Shown here: one piece after another, positions 36,064-43,860 of the stretch
How positions within the stretch are numbered: position 1 is the first letter of the stretch
Layout of the letters: every line of letters starts with the position of its first letter
NCBI GenBank assembly: GCA_964575845.1
Contig: CAZNSX010000003.1
Location: forward strand, 186,001-250,000
DNA from: CAZNSX01 sp964575845
GTDB lineage: Bacteria > UBA8248 > CAZNSX01
DNA length: 64,000 nucleotides
Direction of reading: 5' to 3'
Made by a program: the position numbers and the translations under genes
The notes under the pieces: generated by a model
What the model was told of the DNA's origin: nothing
The model's input: only the letters and a program-made list of their open reading frames with translations
Database searches by the model: none

Positions 36064-38235
36064 TCAGTCGGCCTCCTCTCTCCGCAGGCGCAAAAGGGCT
36101 AGCGAGCGGCCTTCCAGAGTGAAAGCCTCCTTCCCCCGCATCAGCCGATGTTTGCTCCTCCCCGTCGGTTCCCTGGTGTCCAGGACCACCTCCCATCGAA
36201 TCCGGGCGCGGTGGGCTGGCAGGACGAAGGGGATGGGCTCGTGGTATGCGTTCAGTAGGATGAGCAGGGTGTCGTCCACGACCCGGTTCCCCCGCTCGTC
36301 AACCTCTTCGATTGCATCCCCAGCCAGACGGAGCGCGAGACAGCGCGACGCCGGATTGTTCCAGTCCTCTTCCGTCATCTCCTGGCCGTCAGGCCGGAAC
36401 CACACGAGATCCCGCACCTCAGAACCGCGGATGCGGCGTCCCTGGAAAAATTTCCTTCGCCGCAGCACCGGGTGCCGGTGGAACAAGCGGATCAAAAACC
36501 AAGTGAACTGCATCAGTTCCCTCTTTGGCTTGTCCAGCCCCCAGTCGACCCAAGAGATTTCATTGTCCTGGCAGTAGGCATTGTTATTTCCCCCTTGAGT
36601 CCTCCCTATCTCATCGCCGGCGAGAAGCATCTGCACCCCCTGGGACAAAAAGAGGGTCGCCAGGAAGTTACGCTGCTGGCGGGCCCTAAGGGCAAGAACT
36701 TCCGGGTCGGCCGTCGGCCCCTCCACTCCGCAGTTCCAGCTCGAGTTATTATCGTTGCCATCCCGGTTCCCATCTCTGTTAGCTTCATTATGCTTCTGGT
36801 TGTAACTGACCAGGTCACGGAGTGTGAAGCCGTCGTGGCAGGTCACGAAGTTGATGCTGGCGCTCGGCCGCCGACCGCTCGCCTCGTAAAGGTCGCTGCT
36901 TCCAGTAAGGCGGTACGCCAGGTCGCCTATTTGGCCCTTATCTCCCTTCCAGAAGCGACGCACTGTATCGCGGTATTTCCCGTTCCACTCCGCCCAGAGG
37001 ACGGGGAAATTTCCGACCTGGTAACCTCCCTCTCCCAGGTCCCAGGGCTCGGCGATGAGCTTCACCTGGGAAAGCACCGGGTCCTGGTGGATGATATCGA
37101 AAAAGGCTGCAAGCCGATTCACCTCATGGAGCTCCCTCGCGAGAGCAGACGCGAGGTCGAAGCGGAATCCGTCAACATGCATATCCAGGACCCAGTAGCG
37201 AAGGCTGTCCATGATGAGCTGGAGGGTGAACGGGTTGAGCATTGATAGGGTGTTGCCGCAGCCCGTGTAATCCTCATAGAAGCGAGGGTTGTCCGGCACA
37301 GTGCGGTAATAGGAGTGGTTGTCGATCCCCCGGAAACAGAGGGTTGGGCCCAGGTGGTCTCCCTCGCCGGTATGGTTATAGACCGCGTCAAGAATAACCT
37401 CTATCCCCTCCCGGTGGAGGGTTTTGACCATGGTCTTGAACTCGTAAACCTGCCGGCCGAGGACGCCCGAGCTGGAGTACCGACCGTCAGGGGAGAAAAA
37501 TCCGATGGAGTTGTACCCCCAGTAATTGCTCAGGCCCCGCTCCACAAGACGCCGCTCCGAGACGAACTGGTGGATGGGCATCAGCTCCACCGCCGTGAAT
37601 CCCAGCGACTTCAGGTAATCGATGACGGCCGAACAGGTCAAAGCGGCATAGGTCCCGCGCAAGTGATCAGGCACGTCAGGGTGGCGCGCCGTGAACCCCT
37701 TGACATGCATTTCGTAGATCAAGGTCTTGTGCCATGGGATGCGGGGGGGAGTGTCGTCCCCCCAGCTGAAGGTGGGGTCGATGACCACGCACTTCGGCAT
37801 GAAAGGGGCGCTATCGCGGTCGTCGCGGGATAGGTCGGCGTCCGGGTGCCCGACCGTGTAGCCGAAAAGAGCATCGTCCCATCGGAGGTCGCCCGCAATG
37901 GCCTTTGCATAAGGATCCAGAAGGAGCTTTGCCGGATTGAAGCGGTGTCCCCGCTCAGGCATGTAGGCTCCGTGCACCCTGTAGCCATAGAGCATCCCCG
38001 GCCGCGCTTCGGGCAGATAGCAGTGCCAGACGAAATCCGTCTGCTCTACCATCGGAATCCGTGCCATTTCCATATCGGCATCGGGGCGGTCGAAAATGCA
38101 AAGCTCTACCCGCGTGGCGTTCTCTGAGAAGAGCGCAAAATTAACGCCGGCTCCATCCCAGGTCGCTCCCAGTGGAAAGGGATGCCCGGGCCAAACCTCA
38201 ATTTTCCGCCCCTCGATACCCTGATTCGTTATCAC
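36064..38235 (-). CDS. glgX: Glycogen debranching enzyme (isoamylase type)
   Basis: 723 residues, GH13. An N-terminal CBM48 domain (GHPFPLGATWDGAGVNFALF) precedes barrel motifs GYNSIGFFSPDGRYS, DAVYNHTGEGDHLGPT, the nucleophile Asp in GFRFDLASAL (about 353), the acid Glu in IAEPWDLGEGGYQVG (about 393) and NFVTCHDGFTLRDLVSYN; QDNEISWVDW near 540 is typical of GlgX/TreX. It cleaves alpha-1,6 branches and supplies linear maltodextrins to TreY and MalQ. It starts with GTG at 38235, with GGAG 8 nt before it. It is the first gene of the seven-gene run, with a 484-bp gap upstream that must carry its promoter. Confidence 0.95.
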   Translation of the reverse strand: MITNQGIEGRKIEVWPGHPFPLGATWDGAGVNFALFSENATRVELCIFDRPDADMEMARIPMVEQTDFVWHCYLPEARPGMLYGYRVHGAYMPERGHRFNPAKLLLDPYAKAIAGDLRWDDALFGYTVGHPDADLSRDDRDSAPFMPKCVVIDPTFSWGDDTPPRIPWHKTLIYEMHVKGFTARHPDVPDHLRGTYAALTCSAVIDYLKSLGFTAVELMPIHQFVSERRLVERGLSNYWGYNSIGFFSPDGRYSSSGVLGRQVYEFKTMVKTLHREGIEVILDAVYNHTGEGDHLGPTLCFRGIDNHSYYRTVPDNPRFYEDYTGCGNTLSMLNPFTLQLIMDSLRYWVLDMHVDGFRFDLASALARELHEVNRLAAFFDIIHQDPVLSQVKLIAEPWDLGEGGYQVGNFPVLWAEWNGKYRDTVRRFWKGDKGQIGDLAYRLTGSSDLYEASGRRPSASINFVTCHDGFTLRDLVSYNQKHNEANRDGNRDGNDNNSSWNCGVEGPTADPEVLALRARQQRNFLATLFLSQGVQMLLAGDEIGRTQGGNNNAYCQDNEISWVDWGLDKPKRELMQFTWFLIRLFHRHPVLRRRKFFQGRRIRGSEVRDLVWFRPDGQEMTEEDWNNPASRCLALRLAGDAIEEVDERGNRVVDDTLLILLNAYHEPIPFVLPAHRARIRWEVVLDTREPTGRSKHRLMRGKEAFTLEGRSLALLRLRREEAD

Positions 38236-38719
38236 TGGAGATTCTCCTGTACCGAAAGGTCAAGGGGCTCTGCTCGGGACACCGCAGACACCCCCGACAA
38301 TCATACCCCTTAAGAGCAAACAGGTCCGAATCTGTCCGAAGACCCGAGGCCACTCGGAACTTGAGAGCATAATTATGGCATATTCTTGAAAGAATTTTTT
38401 GATTTCTTGGGGGCTAACGGAGCTAGATCGAATCGAACAGGAGTCTTGAGGTCATGACTTGTTCACAGCACATTAAAGGGGAGCAGCGAGGACCCGCTGA
38501 CAGGGGAGAGAGCTAATATGGTATTACCCGGCCCACTCTCATGCCCACGCCCAGAAATTTATGTGGAACCAGAACGCCGCTCATACCTACAGTACCAGGC
38601 TCCCCAGCAAGGGATGTCGGGCCAAAATTGCAGAGCAAAAGATAAAATCGTTGCCAAGAAAGACACTCTATATGAAATCCAGCCGGGCAATGAGGGATTT
38701 TCCTTCTGAAACCATCTTC
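38236..38719. other. Gap between glgP and glgX
   Basis: 484 bp, AT-richer than the genes. It should contain the promoter of the glgX-treZ operon on the - strand; I see no convincing -35/-10 pair. A + strand open frame of 63 codons (38518-38709) has a good GGGGAGAG ribosome site 7 nt before its ATG and an end resembling a piece of LysM (AKKDTLYEI), but its composition is not gene-like. I leave it as unproven. Confidence 0.4.
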
Positions 38720-40441
38720 CTATAACAGGTCATATTTGGCAAGATATGCGTTCATCAGATACTGGAACATCATCCGTTGGGCGGTGAAAAAAGGTGCATT
38801 TACCGCGATTGTCGAGCGCATGACCTGGGCGAATGCCGCGGGCTGCCCATAAAACATCGGGATGATCACATGCTCCAGCTTGTCGTAAAGGGAGGTGGCC
38901 TCTTTCTCGGGTTCGCTCGCCCTTTCACCATCCTCGCCAATGGACCATCCGGTCACCCCCTCCACATGCCCCTCAATCCACCAGCCATCCAGAATGCTGA
39001 GACTGGGTACCCCGTTCAGCGCGGCCTTCATGCCGCTCGTTCCGGAGGCCTCCCGTGGTTTCAGGGGGGTGTTCAGCCAGAGGTCCACACCGGCGCAAAC
39101 ACGCTTTGCCAGCTGCATGTCATACTCTTCCAAGTAGATGACACGTACGGTGTCCTTCAAGGCAGCTGCGGCCTCGAAGATTCTCCGGATCAGGGCTTTG
39201 CCGCTCTCATCCCGGGGATGGGCTTTCCCCCCAAAAATGACCTGGAGTGGGCCGGCCCCTCGCGCTATCCTCCTAAGGCGGTCAAGGTCGGAGAAAAGAA
39301 GGTCCGCCCGTTTGTAGCCAGTGGCACGTCGGGCAAAACCGAGGGTCATCAGGCCGGAGTCCAGATGAACTCCGGTCCGTTTTTCCACCTCTGTGAGAAG
39401 CTCCTGCTTGGCTTCGGCGTGGGCCTGCCTGATTTCCTCAAGGGGTACGCTTACGACATATTTCAGGTAGAGATTGTCATGGCGCCATTCGGGAATGTGG
39501 CGGTCGTAGAGGCGCTGGAAGGGCAACGACGTCCATGTGACGGCGTGCACACCATTCGTGACGGAGTTGATGGGATAGTTGGGAAACATATTGCGGGAGA
39601 TCTCCTCGTGGCGCATGGATACCCCGTTTATGTAGCGCGAAGAGAAAAGGCCCAGGTTTGTCATGTTCAGCCTATTGTCCAGGCAGCATTGCAAATTTTC
39701 AAGAGTAGCGGTCCGCTCATCCCCCAGAACCCGCCGGACCATCTCCATGGGGAACTGGTCAAGGCCCGCGGGGACGGGTGTGTGGCTCGTGAAGATGCAA
39801 CGTTCGCGGACTGCCTCTATGTCCGCATCGGAGACGGGACGCCCACCACCCTTCTCCCTTCGCTCTTCCAATAACGCCAGAGCGAGCAGGGCGGAATGCC
39901 CCTCGTTCATGTGGTAGGCCTTCGCCCTCTTATGCCCGAGCGCGCGCAGCATAGCCACGCCGCCCAGACCGAGCACAGCTTCCTGGCAGAGCCGGTAACG
40001 CTCGTCTCCGCCGTAAAGGTAGTCGGTGAGAGTCTGATCCCAGGAGCTGTTATCCGGCAGCGACGTGTCAAGAAAGTAAACCGGCACCGCGTGCTCGCCA
40101 ATCCCTTGCACAACATAGCGCCATGCGCGGACGTTCACCGGCCGTCCCTCAATGTTCACCGTTATGCGGGGCCGCATGGGTTCCAGAAATTCTTCCGGAT
40201 GCCAGACGGAGGGGCTCTCGTCCTGGTTTCCCCGCGCATCCAGGTGCTGTCTGAAATAACCCTTTCGGTGAAGAAGTGTCACACCCCTCATCGGCACGCC
40301 CAAATCGGCGGCCGCACGCAGAGTGTCACCGGCAAGGATTCCAAGTCCGCCACTGTATGTAGGCATCGCGGGTTCAAGCCCGATCTCCATCGAGAAATAG
40401 GCGACTATTGGTGGATAAACCGGCGTCCAGGAAACAGGCAT
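38720..40441 (-). CDS. glgP: Alpha-glucan phosphorylase, short form
   Basis: 573 residues, GT35. It begins almost directly at the phosphorylase core block VAYFSMEIGLEPAMPTYSGGLGILAGD and contains AYHMNEGHSALLAL, FTSHTPVPAGLDQF, TNGVHAVTW, GFARRATGYKR and the PLP-lysine region EASGTSGMKAALNG (Lys about residue 470). It releases glucose-1-phosphate from glucan chains. It is shorter than the roughly 840-residue family members and than the archaeal-type forms with an extra N-terminal domain (about 100 residues), which is absent here. The catalytic blocks are intact, so it is probably active. GGGGAGC lies 11 nt before the ATG. It probably forms its own transcription unit ahead of glgX. Confidence 0.9.
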   Translation of the reverse strand: MPVSWTPVYPPIVAYFSMEIGLEPAMPTYSGGLGILAGDTLRAAADLGVPMRGVTLLHRKGYFRQHLDARGNQDESPSVWHPEEFLEPMRPRITVNIEGRPVNVRAWRYVVQGIGEHAVPVYFLDTSLPDNSSWDQTLTDYLYGGDERYRLCQEAVLGLGGVAMLRALGHKRAKAYHMNEGHSALLALALLEERREKGGGRPVSDADIEAVRERCIFTSHTPVPAGLDQFPMEMVRRVLGDERTATLENLQCCLDNRLNMTNLGLFSSRYINGVSMRHEEISRNMFPNYPINSVTNGVHAVTWTSLPFQRLYDRHIPEWRHDNLYLKYVVSVPLEEIRQAHAEAKQELLTEVEKRTGVHLDSGLMTLGFARRATGYKRADLLFSDLDRLRRIARGAGPLQVIFGGKAHPRDESGKALIRRIFEAAAALKDTVRVIYLEEYDMQLAKRVCAGVDLWLNTPLKPREASGTSGMKAALNGVPSLSILDGWWIEGHVEGVTGWSIGEDGERASEPEKEATSLYDKLEHVIIPMFYGQPAAFAQVMRSTIAVNAPFFTAQRMMFQYLMNAYLAKYDLL

Positions 40442-41489
40442 GACAGAAACAGCTCCCCTAGGCTTTTGGCGAATAAATCAAATGATGAGCAAGCTCAGGC
40501 GATACACTTTTCTTCCTTGTCATTTCGCGCAATGCTCCGGCCTTCACCTCCAGTCTCATCTTTCAACGGATAGCCTCATCAATCAGATGCCCTTGGCAGC
40601 TTCTCCTAGCCGCCATTCCCGAGGCCTGCATCTTGATGTTCGAACCCCTCCCTTTTAGTCGTTTCAGAACAATCAAATACTATGCAATCCTCAAGCCAAC
40701 GAAGGGATTTCAGGCCAAAAATAACAATTATGCAATGATACGGCCACGCCATTGCAGGCTGAGGGTGCCATGAGCCTCCCGAAAGCCTCTTAAGACTTCT
40801 CAAAATTGGCTCCCTTATCGCATAAGAGGCTGACATAATCCACCTAAAATCTCTCTTCTCTTTTTACCCCTCTCCCGGACCCAGGGGCACTCGAGGAGGC
40901 AGTCCGAAGTTCCGGTACTGGTAAAACCATGAGCGTTATGTTATCACGAACCCATCGGCAACCTGTGTGCCGTGGATGTGTATGAAGGCCGGGGCGAGCA
41001 GATCCTGATAGTCCGAAAGGCCCTGAAAGAGCGAACCATGGAACTGAGACAACAGGCCAACACGGCCGTCGCATAACCCAAGAACTGAACCTGGTGCGGT
41101 CGAAAAATCTCTACTCCCAGAAAATAAAACTTGTCCAAAAGGTTCTGATGACATGCAGGGTGGAGGGTTCCGCCGTTCGGGATGAAGAGCTCTTCAGAAC
41201 CCGCCGGGGTTTTTGGAGGAAAGACAACGGAGCCTGACCGTCACCCATTCCAAGACGGGGAAGGTACGGGACCTCTCCTTAAGTGAGCGCTTGACAGAAG
41301 TCTTGAAAGGGCTTAAAAATAGAAAGATAAGGGAATATGTTTTCCTGAATAAACGTGGCAAGCCCTTCCGGGATATTAAGGCTGGATGGGCCGCGGTCCT
41401 TGAGCGGTTTTCGATTCGGACATTATTTGGATAAGACGCAGAATCTGAGGATCGGCCAAAGCGGTTAATTGCGATAAAATGAAAGACTT
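40442..41489. other. Gene-poor stretch with decayed reading frames
   Basis: About 1,050 bp with no intact gene. From 40933 to 41076 and from 41076 to 41237 two short + strand frames run on without family similarity, then the recombinase fragment at 41213-41434 follows in a third frame. Composition is more A/T-rich than the coding regions. This is what a decayed insertion next to a tRNA gene would look like. Confidence 0.5.
41213..41434 (+). pseudogene. Tyrosine recombinase (phage-type integrase) fragment
   Basis: About 73 residues resembling the middle of the catalytic domain of tyrosine recombinases: LTVTHSKTGKVRDLSLS (the conserved Lys beta-hairpin), then a helix LTEVLKGLK, EYVFLNKRGKPFRDI and a start of the next helix. 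There is an in-frame stop 28 bp before (41183-41185) and the frame ends at 41434. The HxLR and catalytic Tyr parts are missing, so it cannot be active. It lies 56 bp upstream of tRNA-Val, the usual place for integrases of tRNA-targeting elements. Confidence 0.6.
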
Positions 41490-41565
41490 GGGCGGGTAGC
41501 TCAGGTGGGAGAGCGTCGGCCTTACAAGCCGAAGGTCGCAGGTTCGAGCCCTGTCCTGCCCACCA
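41490..41565 (+). tRNA. tRNA-Val (anticodon TAC)
   Basis: A 76-nt cloverleaf: acceptor GGGCGGG pairs with CCTGCCC (one G-U), D-arm GCTC/GAGC, anticodon arm TCGGC-CTTACAA-GCCGA with anticodon TAC, T-arm GCAGG-TTCGAGC-CCTGT. The 3' CCA is encoded. It is followed after 14 bp by tRNA-Asp. Confidence 0.95.
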
Positions 41566-41579
41566 GGAAGCCCTGAGGC

Positions 41580-41657
41580 GGGGCTGTAGCTCAGTTGGTT
41601 CAGAGTGCCGGCCTGTCACGCCGGAGGTCGCGGGTTCGAGGCCCGTCAGCCCCGCCA
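41580..41657 (+). tRNA. tRNA-Asp (anticodon GTC)
   Basis: A 78-nt cloverleaf: acceptor GGGGCTG pairs with CAGCCCC, D-arm GCTC around a TTGGTT loop, anticodon arm CCGGC-CTGTCAC-GCCGG with anticodon GTC, T-arm GCGGG-TTCGAGG-CCCGT, discriminator G and encoded CCA. Co-transcribed with tRNA-Val and ended by the terminator just downstream. Confidence 0.95.
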
Positions 41658-41663
41658 GTTTTC

Positions 41664-41703
41664 AAAAAGGCCATCGGAGCTGGCTCCGCTGGCCTTTTTC
41701 TTT
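41664..41703 (+). terminator. Rho-independent terminator of the tRNA operon
   Basis: AAAAAGGCCA (41664-41673) and TGGCCTTTTT (41690-41699) form a perfect 10-bp outer stem. An inner CGGAG/CTCCG stem has the loop CTGG. T-rich sequence follows, so it terminates the tRNA transcript and may work in both directions. Confidence 0.85.
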
Positions 41704-42101
41704 TGACAGGCTACCGGTGTAGCTGTAAGGATATTAAACAGTTGGTGGAAGGTAGCCTGGAGTCTGCCGCTCTTCCAGGTGGAGTCGGCGTTTCTCACGC
41801 GGTTCCTGTTTCTGGAGCAGACTGTGAGCGCGGCGGGCGAGTTCGAGAAGACGCACGCCCTCATGGCCTCTAACCTCAAGAGGATGGTAAAACTCCTTAT
41901 GCCGTGCCCCCGCTCTATCTCTCAAGGCAGTAGGCCCTGCATGAGGCAGGCAAAAGAGGCCCTGATGTCGCAAGATACAAGGCTCACTCTGAATACCGAT
42001 AAGTCAGGTCCCCTTAAGGCCAATCTCAAAACCTGAAAGATCATAATTCAGAAGCTTGAGAAAGTGTCCTTGTCATCAGACGCCCTTTTTCAGCAGCCTC
42101 T
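41704..42101. other. Non-coding or decayed stretch after the tRNAs
   Basis: About 400 bp. A + strand frame is open from about 41725 to 42036, with a Leu/Phe-rich start and a helical stretch (FLEQTVSAAGEFEKTH). It lacks a normal start and any family I recognise, so it may be a remnant of a mobile element. Nothing else is seen. Confidence 0.3.
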
Positions 42102-42668
42102 TTATTTCTCCCTCAGTTGTTTTCCGATATTCCAGCACTTGGCAAACGGTTCTCCGAGTTTCCAGTAGCTCTTTCTGCCTAAATCAAACAGCATAGGCCT
42201 GACTTTGACCAGGTCAACCGCACCGCCTGTCAAAATGCTCTCATCGCAATAGGTCGCCACAATTTCCCCGATAAACACCTCATGGGTCGGAAAATCGATG
42301 AGCCTGTCCAGTTTGCATTCCATGTTGATAGGACAATCGGCTATCATGGGCGCGGTTTTAAGTTCCCCGTAAAATGTTTCAAACAGCTGAGCCTTGTCCG
42401 TCTTCTTGCCGCTTACGATACCGCAGTAGTCCGTTTCAACCACCAGCTCTTCAGTAGGGATATTCACACTGAAAGTCTTGTTTTCCTTGACTCCACCGTT
42501 TGTGTAATGAATTTTGCCCAAACTCACCGATATATACGTAGGAGTTGCATGATTCATGATGCCCACATGAGCAATGGTGATATAGTTTGGTTTTCCATTT
42601 ACTGTCGCACCAACCAATGTCACCGGCATGGGATAAAGGCAATTCAACGCACCATACTTCTTTTTCAT
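42102..42668 (-). CDS. Flavin reductase-like (FMN-binding split-barrel) protein
   Basis: 188 residues. The N-terminal PMPVTLVGATVNGKPNYITIAH, HATPTYISVSLGKIHYTNG and NIPTEELVVETDYCGIVSG segments match the flavin reductase/FMN split-barrel domain family, which includes proteins with tightly bound FMN and NAD(P)H-flavin oxidoreductases. ATG at 42668 follows GGAGAGGGGG. A sigma70-like promoter lies just upstream (42703-42732). The physiological partner is not clear from the neighbours; some relatives occur in anaerobes as oxygen- or redox-protective proteins (known of the family). Confidence 0.88.
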   Translation of the reverse strand: MKKKYGALNCLYPMPVTLVGATVNGKPNYITIAHVGIMNHATPTYISVSLGKIHYTNGGVKENKTFSVNIPTEELVVETDYCGIVSGKKTDKAQLFETFYGELKTAPMIADCPINMECKLDRLIDFPTHEVFIGEIVATYCDESILTGGAVDLVKVRPMLFDLGRKSYWKLGEPFAKCWNIGKQLREK

Positions 42669-42702
42669 CCCCCTCTCCTTTCTCCTTGTTCGCTCTAGAC
42701 CA

Positions 42703-42732
42703 TTTATAATGGAACCCGCAATAGATTGTCAC
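42703..42732 (-). promoter_or_regulatory. Sigma70-type promoter of the flavin reductase-like gene
   Basis: Reading the - strand, GTGACA (42732-42727) and TATAAA (42708-42703) are 18 bp apart, each 5 of 6 to consensus. Transcription would start about 30 nt before the ATG at 42668. Confidence 0.5.
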
Positions 42733-42939
42733 AACAGCTGATGGAACGTCAACCGGAACTCTCCCTCGGGTAAATGCCAGTCTCAAACCCATCTCTCTTG
42801 CCGATCCTGGTCATGGCGGCACTTCCTCTTGGGTTGCATCGAAGAAGCACAAGGGCATCTTGCCCGCATTATACCGGGATCAGTTCCCCAAGCGCCGATT
42901 TCTTGGCATAGGCCGATAAAGTGCTTCTGAATGAAGATT

Positions 42940-42970
42940 CCTCTTCCCCTGCGGGGAGAGGGGTTTTTTT
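42940..42970 (+). terminator. Terminator-like hairpin with T-run, no obvious + strand gene
   Basis: CCTCTTCCCC, the loop TGC, and GGGGAGAGG form a stem with one bulged base, followed by seven T (42964-42970). This is the form of a + strand rho-independent terminator, but no + strand gene lies within 1.2 kb upstream, after the tRNA terminator. Confidence 0.55.
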
Positions 42971-43075
42971 GGCAAAGATTTATTCTCGGTTGAAGTGGAA
43001 GGGTTTCACTTTTGAAAGGATAGGACGGAAGAATTCTAGGTAGCAAGCGGTAAGGGAAAACACCCGGCCACAATG

Positions 43076-43099
43076 AAAAGGGCCTTGTTACTCGGGCCC
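43076..43099 (-). terminator. Probable terminator of the livKHMGF operon
   Basis: On the - strand, immediately after the livF stop, GGGCC and GGCCC pair around a 10-nt loop and four T follow. The stem is short (5 bp, GC only), so strength is uncertain. Confidence 0.45.
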
Positions 43100-43104
43100 C
43101 ACGG

Positions 43105-43860
43105 CTAAACGCCTAAGTAGTATTTCTTCACCAATTGGTGTTCGCTTAACTCTTCGGTGTTCCTGCCCTCAAATTCGATTTTCCCTTCAACTATTATATA
43201 TCCTCTATCTGCAATTTTTATTGCCTGGTGGAAGTTCTGTTCCGTCATGAGCACTGTTAGCCTGTACTGTTCCTTTAACTCCTTGATTTTAGCGATCACG
43301 TGGCTCACAAGTATTGGTGCCAACCCAAGTGATGGCTCATCCACAAGCAGTATTTTCGGATTTGACATCAGACCTCTCGCCACGGCCAACATTTGCTGTT
43401 CCCCACCGCTCAACGTGCCGGCGAGCTGGTTCTTGCGGTCCTTGAGGATTGGGAAGCTCTCGTAGCTAGAATTTAAGTTTTCCGCTAACTTTTGGCGTGC
43501 ATCCATTCGGTACGCCCCGACCATAAGGTTTTCTCTCACCGTCAACCCTGGGAACAGCTTTCTCCCTTCGGGAATGAGGGAAATACCGAGATTTACTATT
43601 TCTTCTGAGTGTTTATCCGCCAGGTTTATTCGTTTGCCATCCGATTCCAGGTATATCTCACCGGAGTCGGGTTTCACCATGCCCATGATGCATTTCATCA
43701 GGGTGCTTTTGCCGTTGCCATTAGTCCCCAAGAGGGCCACGATCTCGCCCTCGTTCAGGCTGACCGATACTCCGTGCAGTACTCGAACTGCACCATAACC
43801 AGCAGATATGTCATTTACTATCAGCCTATTCGCCAAGGTAAGCCCTCTCCACTTCTTCAT
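43105..43860 (-). CDS. livF: Branched-chain amino acid-type ABC transporter ATP-binding protein LivF
   Basis: About 243-251 residues. Walker A is LLGTNGNGKST, the signature is LSGGEQQ and Walker B is ILLVDEPSLGLAP; LIPEGRKLFPGLTVRENL is the LivF-type Q-loop stretch. It is a cytoplasmic ATPase of the importer encoded by the same operon. Two starts are possible: the ATG at 43860 or a TTG at 43836, the latter with GGAGAGGG 6 nt before it and an 11-bp overlap with the livG end. I prefer the TTG but give the longer limits. The operon ends here with a terminator-like hairpin. Confidence 0.92.
   Translation of the reverse strand: MKKWRGLTLANRLIVNDISAGYGAVRVLHGVSVSLNEGEIVALLGTNGNGKSTLMKCIMGMVKPDSGEIYLESDGKRINLADKHSEEIVNLGISLIPEGRKLFPGLTVRENLMVGAYRMDARQKLAENLNSSYESFPILKDRKNQLAGTLSGGEQQMLAVARGLMSNPKILLVDEPSLGLAPILVSHVIAKIKELKEQYRLTVLMTEQNFHQAIKIADRGYIIVEGKIEFEGRNTEELSEHQLVKKYYLGV

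Larger units (their letters stand above)
42669..43104. other. Intergenic region with promoter, orphan hairpin and livF terminator
   Basis: 436 bp with three signals listed separately: a - strand promoter (42703-42732), a + strand terminator-like hairpin (42940-42970) and a - strand terminator (43076-43099). No gene is seen between them. Confidence 0.6.

Noticed and set aside
38518..38709. Small + strand frame of 63 codons with a good ribosome site between glgP and glgX
   Set aside because: Amino-acid make-up is not gene-like and only a few residues resemble LysM; kept as a note in the gap entry, not called as a gene.
41490..42101. Attachment-site repeat of the tRNA 3' ends downstream of the tRNAs
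   Set aside because: I looked for a second copy of the T-arm/acceptor sequence in the following stretch and saw none; a computed repeat search over the whole genome would be needed.
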